A stretch of 64,000 bases of DNA from DATBJJ01 sp963750915 (lineage in GTDB: Bacteria; Acidobacteriota; Vicinamibacteria; Vicinamibacterales; 2-12-FULL-66-21): assembly GCA_963750915.1 (NCBI GenBank), contig CAVVSF010000004.1, positions 1-64,000 on the forward strand, given 5' to 3'. Within the stretch, counting starts at the first letter, position 1. The number at the start of each line of letters is the position of its first letter. The position numbers and the translations under genes were made by a program. The notes beneath the pieces were generated by a model, which saw nothing but the letters and a program-made list of their open reading frames with translations, did no database searches and had not been told where the DNA came from. Positions 18,033 to 28,590 of this stretch are shown piece by piece.

Positions 18033-18910
18033 CTCACGTTCAGGTGCTTGACCTTGCGGAACATCTCGGGCCGCAGCGGCAGGATGAACGAGAACCGGTA
18101 GTCGCCCTGCATCCGCCCGATCGGAATGCCGACGAGCTCGCCGTCGCGGTTCAACACGCCGCCGCCCGAGACGCCAGGATGGCCGTCGGTCAGGCAGGTC
18201 ACCAGCTTGTTCGACGTCCGCTGGCCGACGTAGCCGGTCGAGAGGATGATGCCCTTCGAGTAGTCGTTGCCGAGGCGGAAGATCGGATCGGCGAACTCGA
18301 AGCCATATGACAGGTGGAGGTGCAGCGGCGGCAGGTCGATCTGTTCCTTCACCTTGACGATCGCCCAGTCGCCCGGATCGACCTCGACCTTGGCGTCGCC
18401 CGAGTCGACGATCTTGGCCGTCAGCATCTGGCCCTTGTACATCAGCTTCACCGACGTGATCTTGCGCGGCTCGACCTGGTTCGGCTGATTGAGCGCGACG
18501 ACGCCGTGCTTGACGGTGATGAAGTAGCCGTCGCCGAGGTAACCGGCGGTGCCATAGCTGCTGGAGCCGCGGTCGTCGTACGAGTAGAGCTCGACGAAGC
18601 TGGTGCTGCGATCGCGGAGCAGGTGCAGCGGCAGCAGGCCCATCTCATCCGTCAGCTCCCGCTTCACGTCGGCGACGATCGACGCGCGCATCGCGTCGTC
18701 GCGCGCCGGCGCGAGCGCGTCGGCGATAGTCCCGGTCGTACCGGTGACTTCGCTGCTCTTGCGCTTGAGGTGGGCAATCTCTGCCCGCAGCGCGACGAAC
18801 TGATCGTCGCTGTCGGCGGACTGACGCGCACCGAGATAATTACCCAGTGCGAAGAAGAGGAAGGCAAAAGCTGCCGCTAGAACGGCGGGGACGGCTCGAC
18901 GCGTAGACAT
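18029..18910 (-). CDS. Membrane-anchored trypsin-like serine protease-fold protein
   Basis: A 293-residue protein starting at ATG 18910. An N-terminal hydrophobic helix (about 7-27) anchors it to the membrane; a helical linker follows to about residue 95; the rest is a trypsin-like domain with His135 (ITVKHGVV), Asp181 (DPGDWAIVKV) and Ser248 (GHPGVSGGGVLN), a complete catalytic triad. No PDZ domain is present, unlike HtrA. The long, structured 5' leader and a good promoter point to independent, regulated expression. Substrate unknown. Confidence 0.75.
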   Translation of the reverse strand: MSTRRAVPAVLAAAFAFLFFALGNYLGARQSADSDDQFVALRAEIAHLKRKSSEVTGTTGTIADALAPARDDAMRASIVADVKRELTDEMGLLPLHLLRDRSTSFVELYSYDDRGSSSYGTAGYLGDGYFITVKHGVVALNQPNQVEPRKITSVKLMYKGQMLTAKIVDSGDAKVEVDPGDWAIVKVKEQIDLPPLHLHLSYGFEFADPIFRLGNDYSKGIILSTGYVGQRTSNKLVTCLTDGHPGVSGGGVLNRDGELVGIPIGRMQGDYRFSFILPLRPEMFRKVKHLNVS

Positions 18911-18923
18911 GGGTTGCACCAAG

Positions 18924-19017
18924 TTCGGCAGCTAAACCACCCTGTAAATTACACAGGGCTTACAGCTTTGCGAGCCTTTTCCACTCCGCCCCGGAGTCGA
19001 AGAGGTTGCCTTTTCGC
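18924..19017 (-). ncRNA. Structured leader, candidate GEMM-like (c-di-GMP/cGAMP) riboswitch
   Basis: The minus-strand leader of the protease gene has blocks that resemble the GEMM-I riboswitch in order: GAAAAGGCAACC, an internal hairpin with CTCCG/CGGAG, CGCAAAGC, a second hairpin (CCCTGT/ACAGGG), and a closing TAGCTGCCGAA whose TGCC can pair with the opening GGCA. GEMM consensus has GCAAACC and ACGCAAAGC with a longer 3' TAGC-to-CCG segment, so the match is imperfect. It ends about 14 bases before the ATG, so it could control translation start. Covariance analysis is needed before naming the ligand. Confidence 0.45.
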
Positions 19018-19053
19018 TTGGAAAAACAGGGGCCCGGCTGCTGGGATGATCTG

Positions 19054-19082
19054 AATGTAAAACCAGAGCCTGACACTGTCAA
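19054..19082 (-). promoter_or_regulatory. Sigma-70 type promoter of the protease gene
   Basis: TTGACA (19077-19082) and TACATT (19054-19059) are separated by exactly 17 bases on the minus strand. Transcription would start near 19047, giving a leader of about 135 bases that contains the candidate riboswitch. Confidence 0.65.
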
Positions 19083-19110
19083 GCGTAAATTCTACAAAAG
19101 TAAGATTTAT

Positions 19111-19137
19111 GGCTCAGTTGTGTTTCAACACTGAGCC
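19111..19137. terminator. Hairpin downstream of the flotillin gene
   Basis: GGCTCAGT (19111-19118) pairs perfectly with ACTGAGCC (19130-19137) around an 11-base loop. On the minus strand it follows the flotillin stop by 20 bases and is trailed by an AT-rich stretch without a clean T run. It separates flotillin from the protease promoter. Confidence 0.5.
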
Positions 19138-19157
19138 GTATCCCGCGCTGACTTGAT

Positions 19158-20741
19158 TCAGCCGTGGTCGTCCGGGAGGGGGGCTGGCGGGGTCGCATCT
19201 GACGCCGGCGGCTTTGCCACGCCGCTGATTCCCAGCTGCTGCATCACGGTCGGCACGTCGAGCCCGAGCGCCTCGAGCTGCTGCAGCAGGCCGAAGACGA
19301 CCGCCGGCGACGTCCTCGCGATGCGGCCGAGGCCGCCGCTGCCGCCGTCGCCGCCACCCTGATCGATGACCACCATCTTGTCGATGTTGCCGAGCGGCGC
19401 GGCGACGGCGCTGAAGATGCCGCTCGACGCCTGGAGGATCGCCGGCATCTTCTCGAGCACGGTCTGCAGGCGCGCGGATTCGTTGAACTCCTTCCACGCC
19501 TCCGCCTTCCGGAGGATGGCGGCGGCCTCGGCGACGCCCTGCGCCTCGATCGCTTTCGCCTGCGCGAGACCAATCGCTTCGATCTTTGCCGCTTCCGCCC
19601 TGCCTTCGGCTTCGACGGCGGCGGCGCGGCCGGCGCCTTCCTTCCGCAGCTTCTCCTGCTCCGCCTCGGCGAGCGCGATCATCGCCGAGCGGCGTCCCTC
19701 CGCCTCGAGGATCGCCGCCTGCTTCGCCGCCTCGGCGCGCACCACCGCTGCCAGGCGGTCGGCTTCGGCCGGCTTGATCACCGTCGCCTCGAGCTCCTTC
19801 TGCTTGCGCAGCACTTCCTGCTCCTGGACTCCGATCAACCCCTGGGTCCGGGTGCGCTCGACCTTGACTTCCTCGGCCACGACTGCCTGGCGCGCCGTGG
19901 CTTCCGACAGCGGCCCCGCCTGCTCGGCCCTGGCCTTCTCCATCTGGATCTCGGCCTGGTACTGCGCCTGCCGGATCATGAAATCGCGCTGCGACTGGGC
20001 GATCTCGGCGTCGGCAAGGAACTTGGCCTTCTCCCCTTCCTGCAGCGCCTGCGACGACTTGATCTTCGAGTCCCGCGTCGCCTCGGCCTCGCCAATCGTC
20101 GCGTCGCGCTTCACCTCCGCCGTCCGGCGCTTGCCGAGGGCGTTGAGGTACTCCTCTTCGTCGCTGATTTCCTGAATCGTCAGGACGTCGACGCCGAGGC
20201 CCATCTTCTCGAGATCGGCCGCGGCTTCACTCGTCAGCTTCTGAGCGAAGCTCTGACGATCGCTGTTCACTTCCTCGACCGTCAGCGTGCCGAGGATCGA
20301 GCGCAGGTGGCCTTCGAGTGTCTGAAAGATGACCTTCTGGACCTCGACGTGGGTCATGCCGAGAAAGCGTTCGGCCGCGGCCTGGAGTGAGGTCTCGTCG
20401 CCGCGAATCTTGACGTTGGCGACCGCCTTCACCGACACCGGCACGCCCTTCAGCGTGTAGGCCCGCTTGATCTCCAGCGGGATCGTCATCACGTTGAGGT
20501 GCAGGTACTCGACCTTCTCGAGCAGCGGGATCCGCAGCGCCGCCCCGCCGCGGACCATGCGGTAGCCGACGTACTTGCCGTCGGCGAGCTTGCGCCGCCG
20601 GCCGCTCAGCACCGCGACGGCGTTGGGCGAGACCTTGATGTAGTTGCGGCTGATCAGCCAGAAACCGGCGAAGACGGCGACGATCGTCGCCATCAGGACC
20701 ACCGGCAGCGCCAGGTCGCGCACCACGGAAAGATCGAACAT
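19158..20741 (-). CDS. Flotillin family protein
   Basis: A 527-residue membrane scaffold protein. An N-terminal hydrophobic segment (VVLMATIVAVFAGFWL) is followed by a SPFH/band-7 domain (about 35-210) and a long coiled coil rich in Ala and Glu (about 215-420), with the typical flotillin turn REAEATRD-like repeats and later AVEAEGRAEAAKIEA. A Gly-rich stretch (GGGDGGSGG) lies near residue 470. Flotillins gather proteins into membrane microdomains. It is downstream of an NfeD-like gene by 10 bases, the usual flotillin partner. Confidence 0.92.
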   Translation of the reverse strand: MFDLSVVRDLALPVVLMATIVAVFAGFWLISRNYIKVSPNAVAVLSGRRRKLADGKYVGYRMVRGGAALRIPLLEKVEYLHLNVMTIPLEIKRAYTLKGVPVSVKAVANVKIRGDETSLQAAAERFLGMTHVEVQKVIFQTLEGHLRSILGTLTVEEVNSDRQSFAQKLTSEAAADLEKMGLGVDVLTIQEISDEEEYLNALGKRRTAEVKRDATIGEAEATRDSKIKSSQALQEGEKAKFLADAEIAQSQRDFMIRQAQYQAEIQMEKARAEQAGPLSEATARQAVVAEEVKVERTRTQGLIGVQEQEVLRKQKELEATVIKPAEADRLAAVVRAEAAKQAAILEAEGRRSAMIALAEAEQEKLRKEGAGRAAAVEAEGRAEAAKIEAIGLAQAKAIEAQGVAEAAAILRKAEAWKEFNESARLQTVLEKMPAILQASSGIFSAVAAPLGNIDKMVVIDQGGGDGGSGGLGRIARTSPAVVFGLLQQLEALGLDVPTVMQQLGISGVAKPPASDATPPAPLPDDHG

Positions 20742-20751
20742 TGCCCGCTCC

Positions 20752-21288
20752 TTAGCGCTTCTTGACGATGATGGTTTCGCCGATCACTTCCTCGACGACG
20801 ACGGTCTCGTTCTCCGCGATCGGCCCGGCCTCGCGGGCGCGGGCGATGCGATCGACCAGTTCCTCGCCAATGCGGCAGCGGACCTGACCGACGCCGCCGG
20901 CCGGAATCGTGATCACGACCCGCCCGAGCTGGCCGACGAAGTCCCGGTTGGTCGTGTCCGACGACACCTGCTGGTCGTAGAGGAAGCGGGCGAAGAAGTA
21001 GACCGGCGCCGCCAGCGCGATGCCGGCGACGAAACCCACCGCCGACGCCGCCACTGTGCCGAGCCCGTAGTGCGTCGCAATCGCGCCGAAGCCGCCGAAG
21101 GCCGTGACGAACACGCTCATTACCCGGGTGCTGAAGAACCCGGGCCCGCCATGATCGAGATCGTGATCGAGGCTGGCGTCGAGATGCTCGAAGATCTCTC
21201 CGAACACCAGCGACACCATCAGGAATACGAACCCGAGGGCGCCGATGGCCAGAAAGACAGTGAACGCGTTCAGTGAGAACAGGTCCAT
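20752..21288 (-). CDS. NfeD-like membrane protein (YqiJ type)
   Basis: A 178-residue protein with two hydrophobic segments at the N-terminus (NAFTVFLAIGALGFVFLMVS) and mid-protein (about 60-100), separated by an acidic, His-containing loop. The C-terminal 70 residues form the OB-fold expected in NfeD-like partners of flotillin (GQLGRVVITIPAGGVGQVRC). NfeD-like proteins are encoded next to flotillins and are thought to help assemble membrane microdomains. Adjacent to and upstream of the flotillin gene. Confidence 0.8.
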   Translation of the reverse strand: MDLFSLNAFTVFLAIGALGFVFLMVSLVFGEIFEHLDASLDHDLDHGGPGFFSTRVMSVFVTAFGGFGAIATHYGLGTVAASAVGFVAGIALAAPVYFFARFLYDQQVSSDTTNRDFVGQLGRVVITIPAGGVGQVRCRIGEELVDRIARAREAGPIAENETVVVEEVIGETIIVKKR

Positions 21289-21450
21289 GGTGGGAGGAGT
21301 GTGCCCACTCTAGGCAACGGCGGAGCTTCTGTCAAACGTCAACCGACGGGCGTCGGCCCTCGGACTCCCCATACACGCTCTCGCGCGCCGCTTCGACGGC
21401 GCGCTTCCGTTCGCGTGGCTCGCTCGACGCTCGCTCGTGCGTCGCCACCG

Positions 21451-22704
21451 CTACTCCTTGAGCGCCCGATCGATCGGGAACGGCTGGCCGCTCCAGGCGC
21501 GCACGGACGTCCACGGCTGTGGCGGATCGGCCCAGAACGGGTCGGCGGACGGCAGGCCGAGCGGCAGCAGGCCGACGGCGCAGAGATAGAGGCTGCCGGT
21601 GGAGATGTAGGACTCGCCGACGCCCGGCTGATGGCCGCAGAAGCCGATGCGCAGCCAGCCGTCGGCGTCGAATGTTCCCGGCGCCTCGATCGACCGCTTG
21701 ATCATCGCCGTCATCGCGCCGCGCACTTGTGCCGGCGTCACGTCGTCGGGCAGCCGCCGCCGCAGCGCCATCTGCGCCAGCAGGTGATAGGCGCCGAAGC
21801 GATAGGCGATCGACCGTCCGATCGCGGGGAACGTGCCGTCTGGCGCCACCAGCCGCTCGAGGATTGCAGCATGACGAACGGCACGGCGTTCGACGCGCGT
21901 CGCCAGGTCCTTCCACGCCGGCAGCTCGTCGCGGCAGACGTCGAGGACGTCGAGCAGCATCGGCTGGATGACGAAGCTGTTGTAGTAGTCCCAGTGGAAC
22001 ACCGGCCCGTCGCCGTAGACGCCGTCGCCCTTGTACCACTGCTCGTGCTGCCGCAGCGCGTAGTCCACGCGCATGCGATCCCAGCGCGCGCCGAGCCGTG
22101 CCAGCGCCGCTTCGACGGTCGCCGAGAACAGCAGCCAGTTGTTGAACCCCGGCGTGATCGCGCGCGTCGATTCGAGCGCCGCCACGAGCTGCGCCGTCAG
22201 GGGCGCCCCGAGGGCCTGCGCCAGCGCCTTCGGCGCGCGCAGCAGTCCCTGCGCGAGGAAGGCGGCGTCGACCAGCGGTTGTCCGCCCTTGGAGAAGTTC
22301 ATGAAATCGGGCGACGAGGGATCGACGGCGCGGGCGATGGCGCGCCGCGTCAGGTCGGCGTACTTCGCCGGCAGCGCCGCGTCGGTGCCGGGCGCGGCCG
22401 AGAGCTCGAGCCACGGCGCGATGCCGGCGACAAGCCGGCCCAGCGCCTCCAGGTGCGTGACGTTGCTGCGATCGGCGCCGGCAGCCTGCTCGACCGGCAT
22501 CTTCGCCTTGAGCGTGCCCGCGGCCAGATGATTGAGCACCGGATCGGCCAGCCGCCGCGTCACCGCGATCCATGCTTCGCGGTCCGCCGCCCCTCTACTC
22601 GCCGCCTGGAAGGGCGCGGCCGCCGGCTCCGGCCCTGCCGCCCCATGCACGAGCGGCGCTGCGCCGGCGACGCCGGCCGCGGTGAGAAACTCCCGTCGGT
22701 TCAT
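21451..22704 (-). CDS. DUF2264 protein with a Tat signal
   Basis: A 417-residue protein starting at ATG 22704 with a twin-arginine signal (MNRREFLTAAGVAGAAPLV). The body is an alpha/alpha-toroid-like domain of the DUF2264 group: WLLFSATVEAALARLG, EQWYKGDGVYGDGPVFHWDYYNS in part, and GESYISTGSLYLCAVGLLPLGL. DUF2264 proteins are predicted to act on glycans, being related in fold to unsaturated glucuronyl hydrolases, but no activity is established here. An upstream extension in frame was rejected because it lies opposite the zinc-finger gene. Confidence 0.8.
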   Translation of the reverse strand: MNRREFLTAAGVAGAAPLVHGAAGPEPAAAPFQAASRGAADREAWIAVTRRLADPVLNHLAAGTLKAKMPVEQAAGADRSNVTHLEALGRLVAGIAPWLELSAAPGTDAALPAKYADLTRRAIARAVDPSSPDFMNFSKGGQPLVDAAFLAQGLLRAPKALAQALGAPLTAQLVAALESTRAITPGFNNWLLFSATVEAALARLGARWDRMRVDYALRQHEQWYKGDGVYGDGPVFHWDYYNSFVIQPMLLDVLDVCRDELPAWKDLATRVERRAVRHAAILERLVAPDGTFPAIGRSIAYRFGAYHLLAQMALRRRLPDDVTPAQVRGAMTAMIKRSIEAPGTFDADGWLRIGFCGHQPGVGESYISTGSLYLCAVGLLPLGLPSADPFWADPPQPWTSVRAWSGQPFPIDRALKE

Positions 22705-22730
22705 GACGCTCCTCGCCGGGCCGACACGGG

Positions 22731-22940
22731 TCAGCCCTGCTTGTTCTGGTGCAGCTCGCGGTGCAGCCGCTTGACGCAGTCGGCGCAGATCTGATTCTCG
22801 CCCTTCTGGAACTGCAGCCCTTCGTGCTCGAGCGGCGTGCGGCCGCAGAACGAGCACGGCGGCGAAACGAAGGCGTCGAGCAGCTCGCGCGCCTTCGGCT
22901 TTCGTGTCGACGGCCCTGGGGTCTTGCGCTTGGCAGCCAC
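22731..22940 (-). CDS. ClpX-type C4 zinc-finger small protein
   Basis: A 69-residue protein missed by ATG-only calling. It reads from GTG 22940, preceded by GGGGAG. A basic N-terminal third (AAKRKTPGPSTRKPKAREL) leads to a C4 finger: CSFCGRTPLEHEGL, then ICADCVKRLHREL, the same pattern as the zinc-binding domain of ClpX, where it binds substrates and adaptors. No ATPase domain is attached. It starts 15 bases after the mutL stop on the same strand. Role as a protease adaptor is a guess. Confidence 0.7.
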   Translation of the reverse strand: MAAKRKTPGPSTRKPKARELLDAFVSPPCSFCGRTPLEHEGLQFQKGENQICADCVKRLHRELHQNKQG

Positions 22941-22954
22941 CAATCTCCCCTGCT

Positions 22955-24751
22955 TCAGATGCGGTGAAAGTTCTTCTCGATCTCGCGCCGCGACAGCCGC
23001 AGCACCACCGGGCGGCCGTGCGGGCAGACCGAAGAATAGGCGGTGCGGCGGAGCTCGTCGAGGATGAAGCGCATCTTGTCGAGCGTCAGCGGATAGTTGG
23101 CCTTCACCGCCGCATGGCACGCCATCGTCGCCGCCATGCGGCGCAAGGCGTCCTCGACGCCGGAGCCGCGGTCGAACCCTTCGAGATCTTCGGCCAGCGC
23201 CCGGACTGCCGCTTCGCACGTGGCCGGATCGAGGATCGCCGGCACCGCCGACAGCCGCACGCTGTCGCCGCCGAACTCCTCGAGCTCGACGCCCAGGCGT
23301 TCCAGCGTCGCCGCGTGCTGGCCGAGCGCCTGCCGCTGCGCCGGCGACATCTCGATCAGGATCGGGGTCAGCAGCCGCTGGCTCTCGAGGCGGCCGGCCG
23401 TCAGCCGCTCCATCACCCGCTCGAAGAGGACGCGCTCGTGCGCGACGTGCTGGTCGATGATGGCGATGCCGTCGGCGTCGACCGCGATGATGAACGTGTC
23501 GCGAAACTGGCCGAGCGGGATCATCGGCAGGATGTCGACCGCGCCCTGCGGCGCGGCGGCGAGCTGCCCCGGCGCAACGGCGACCGTCTCTGGCATCGGC
23601 GTCGCGCTGAACGAGCCGCCGAATGCCGGCCCGAGGCTCGACGCGCCCGGCGCGGTATCCGACTGCCACCGGCTGCCGACGCTCGCCCCGGCCATCACTC
23701 CCGGAATCGCCATCGGGCGCGGCTCGTCCGGCCGCGGCGCGAACGCCGTGAATTGCAGCTCCGGCGCCCGCCCCTGGCCGAGCGCTTCGCCGAGGCCGCG
23801 GCGCAGAACCTCGTGCACGAGCGACTGCTCGAGGAAGCGGACCTCCGCCTTGGTCGGATGAACGTTGACGTCGACGCGCCCGGGTGGAATCTGGATGAAG
23901 AGATGCACTTCGGGGCTGCGTTCCTTGATCGTCGCGACGCTGTAGGCCTCGCCGATCGCGTGCGCGATCGTCCGGTCCTTGACGATGCGCCGATTCACGA
24001 ACACGTTCTGCGGCCCGCGGACCGGGCCCTGGTCGCCGAGGGCGGCGACATAGCCGTGGATGATCAGGCCGCCGGCCTCCTTGCGCACTTCGACCAGGTC
24101 CGGGCGCTCTCCGAAGAGCTGGAAGAATCGCTCGCGCGGCGCCGGCGCCGGCGGGCAGTCGAGCAGCTTGCGGCCGCCGCTCGTCAGCGAGAAGCCGACT
24201 TCGTGGTAGCACACGGCCAGCTGTGTGATCAGCCGCGAGATCTGCGTCGCCTCGGCGGTGTCTGACTTGAGGAACTTGCGCCGCGCCGGCAGGTTGTAGA
24301 ACAGGTCGTCGACGTGGATCGTCGTGCCCTCCGGCGCGCCGACCTCGCGCTCGGCGTCGATGGTGCCGCCGCTGACGCGAATCTCCGTCCCGGTCGCGCG
24401 GCCCCTGGCGCGGGTCCGCAGGGTGAAGTGCGACACCGAGGCGATGCTCGGCAGCGCCTCGCCGCGGAACCCGAGCGTCAGGATCGCGGCGAGATCCTCG
24501 GCGCCGGCAATCTTGCTGGTGGCGTGCCGCTCGATCGCGAGCCGCGCGTCCTCCGGCTCCATCCCCTCGCCATCGTCCTCGACGCGGATCGATTTCTTGC
24601 CGCCGAGCTCGATCGCGACGGCAATGCGCGTGGCGCCGGCATCGAGCGCGTTCTCGACCAGTTCCTTGACCACCGACGCCGGACGTTCGACGACCTCGCC
24701 GGCGGCGATCTGATTGGCGAGGTGCAGCGGCAGGCGATGGACGCGTGCCAT
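22955..24751 (-). CDS. mutL: DNA mismatch repair protein MutL
   Basis: A 598-residue protein. The GHKL ATPase domain holds NQIAAGEVVERPASVVKELV in motif I, DDGEGM in motif II and GFRGEALPSIASVSH in motif III. A Pro/Gly-rich linker (about 330-400) leads to the C-terminal dimerisation domain ending ACHAAVKANYPLT and CPHGRPVV. The CPHGRP motif near the end is typical of the MutL endonuclease metal site, but I cannot confirm the full DQHA-type motif beyond the visible IIDQHVAHERVLFE, which does match it. So a nicking MutL is likely. Overlapping operon with corA three bases upstream. Confidence 0.97.
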   Translation of the reverse strand: MARVHRLPLHLANQIAAGEVVERPASVVKELVENALDAGATRIAVAIELGGKKSIRVEDDGEGMEPEDARLAIERHATSKIAGAEDLAAILTLGFRGEALPSIASVSHFTLRTRARGRATGTEIRVSGGTIDAEREVGAPEGTTIHVDDLFYNLPARRKFLKSDTAEATQISRLITQLAVCYHEVGFSLTSGGRKLLDCPPAPAPRERFFQLFGERPDLVEVRKEAGGLIIHGYVAALGDQGPVRGPQNVFVNRRIVKDRTIAHAIGEAYSVATIKERSPEVHLFIQIPPGRVDVNVHPTKAEVRFLEQSLVHEVLRRGLGEALGQGRAPELQFTAFAPRPDEPRPMAIPGVMAGASVGSRWQSDTAPGASSLGPAFGGSFSATPMPETVAVAPGQLAAAPQGAVDILPMIPLGQFRDTFIIAVDADGIAIIDQHVAHERVLFERVMERLTAGRLESQRLLTPILIEMSPAQRQALGQHAATLERLGVELEEFGGDSVRLSAVPAILDPATCEAAVRALAEDLEGFDRGSGVEDALRRMAATMACHAAVKANYPLTLDKMRFILDELRRTAYSSVCPHGRPVVLRLSRREIEKNFHRI

Positions 24752-24754
24752 GGC

Positions 24755-25720
24755 CTAGAGCCAGCCCTTGCGCCGGAAGAACGCGAGCATCACTACGGAG
24801 ACGCCGGCCATGATGCCGAGGATCCACCAGAACGCGACCGGGTCGCCGCCGGGCAGGTGCGGCAGCCGCACGTTCATGCCGTAGAGGCCGGTGAGCACGG
24901 TCATCGGCATGAAGATGGTCGAGATGATCGTCAGCACCTTCATCACGCCGTTCAGCTGATTGGAGACGTTCGACAGGTGCGCGTCGAGCAGGCTCGAGAT
25001 GCGGTCCTGGAAATAGACCGCCTCGTCGGACAGCCGCACCAGGTGATCGTAGACGTCCCGGAAACGGTAGTTGAGGCTGTCGGGAATCAGCTCGAACTCG
25101 CCGCGCGCGAGCCGGGCGATGGCGTCGCGCTGCGGTGGAATCACGCGGCGCAGCGACGCGACGTCACGCTTGAAATCGAGGATCCGCTTCACCAGCGTCG
25201 ACTTCGGGTTCGCGAACACTTCCTTCTCGATCGAGTCGAGGCGGCTGCTCAGCTTGTCGACCTCGGGCCGGTAGTTGTCGACCATCGCGTCGACGATGCG
25301 ATAGAGGAGCAGGGCCGGGCCGCCACCGAGCAGGCGCTCGTTTCTGCCGCAGATCTCGCCGATGTGTGCGATCGAACGCGAGGTGCCGTTGTGAAACGTC
25401 ACCAGGAAGCGGCGGCCGAGAAAGAAGTCGACCTCCTGCGTCCGGAACTGGTGCTCGCGCGCCTTGAAGTCGATCGCGTGCAGGATCAGGTAGAGGTAGT
25501 CGCCGTACGATTCGACTTTCGGATGGTGAATCCTCGCGACCGCGTCTTCGATCGCCAGCTCGTGGAAATGAAAGAGGTCGGACAGCAGCCGCGTCTCGTC
25601 GGCGGTGGGTGCGCTCATGTCGACCCACACCCAGACGCCGCTGTCCGGCGTGAGCCAGACCGGGTCCACCCGGTCGACGACCCGGGTGGACCCGTTCTCG
25701 TGCTTGTAGATCGTGATCAA
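24755..25720 (-). CDS. corA: CorA family magnesium/cobalt transporter
   Basis: A 321-residue protein with a large cytoplasmic alpha/beta domain and two C-terminal membrane helices joined by the pore motif YGMNVRLPHL, the hallmark GMN of CorA channels. The helix before it, VLTIISTIFMPMTVLTGL, is the pore-lining helix. It starts at TTG 25720 with a G-rich ribosome site, after the ppdK stop. Encoded between ppdK and mutL on one strand. Confidence 0.95.
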   Translation of the reverse strand: MITIYKHENGSTRVVDRVDPVWLTPDSGVWVWVDMSAPTADETRLLSDLFHFHELAIEDAVARIHHPKVESYGDYLYLILHAIDFKAREHQFRTQEVDFFLGRRFLVTFHNGTSRSIAHIGEICGRNERLLGGGPALLLYRIVDAMVDNYRPEVDKLSSRLDSIEKEVFANPKSTLVKRILDFKRDVASLRRVIPPQRDAIARLARGEFELIPDSLNYRFRDVYDHLVRLSDEAVYFQDRISSLLDAHLSNVSNQLNGVMKVLTIISTIFMPMTVLTGLYGMNVRLPHLPGGDPVAFWWILGIMAGVSVVMLAFFRRKGWL

Positions 25721-25732
25721 GCCCCGACCTGA

Positions 25733-28580
<2,848 letters not shown>

Positions 28581-28590
28581 GTCGACTGTC

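Noticed and set aside
22705..22857. N-terminal extension of the DUF2264 protein
   Set aside because: It overlaps the zinc-finger gene in another frame and precedes a Tat signal, which must be at the N-terminus.
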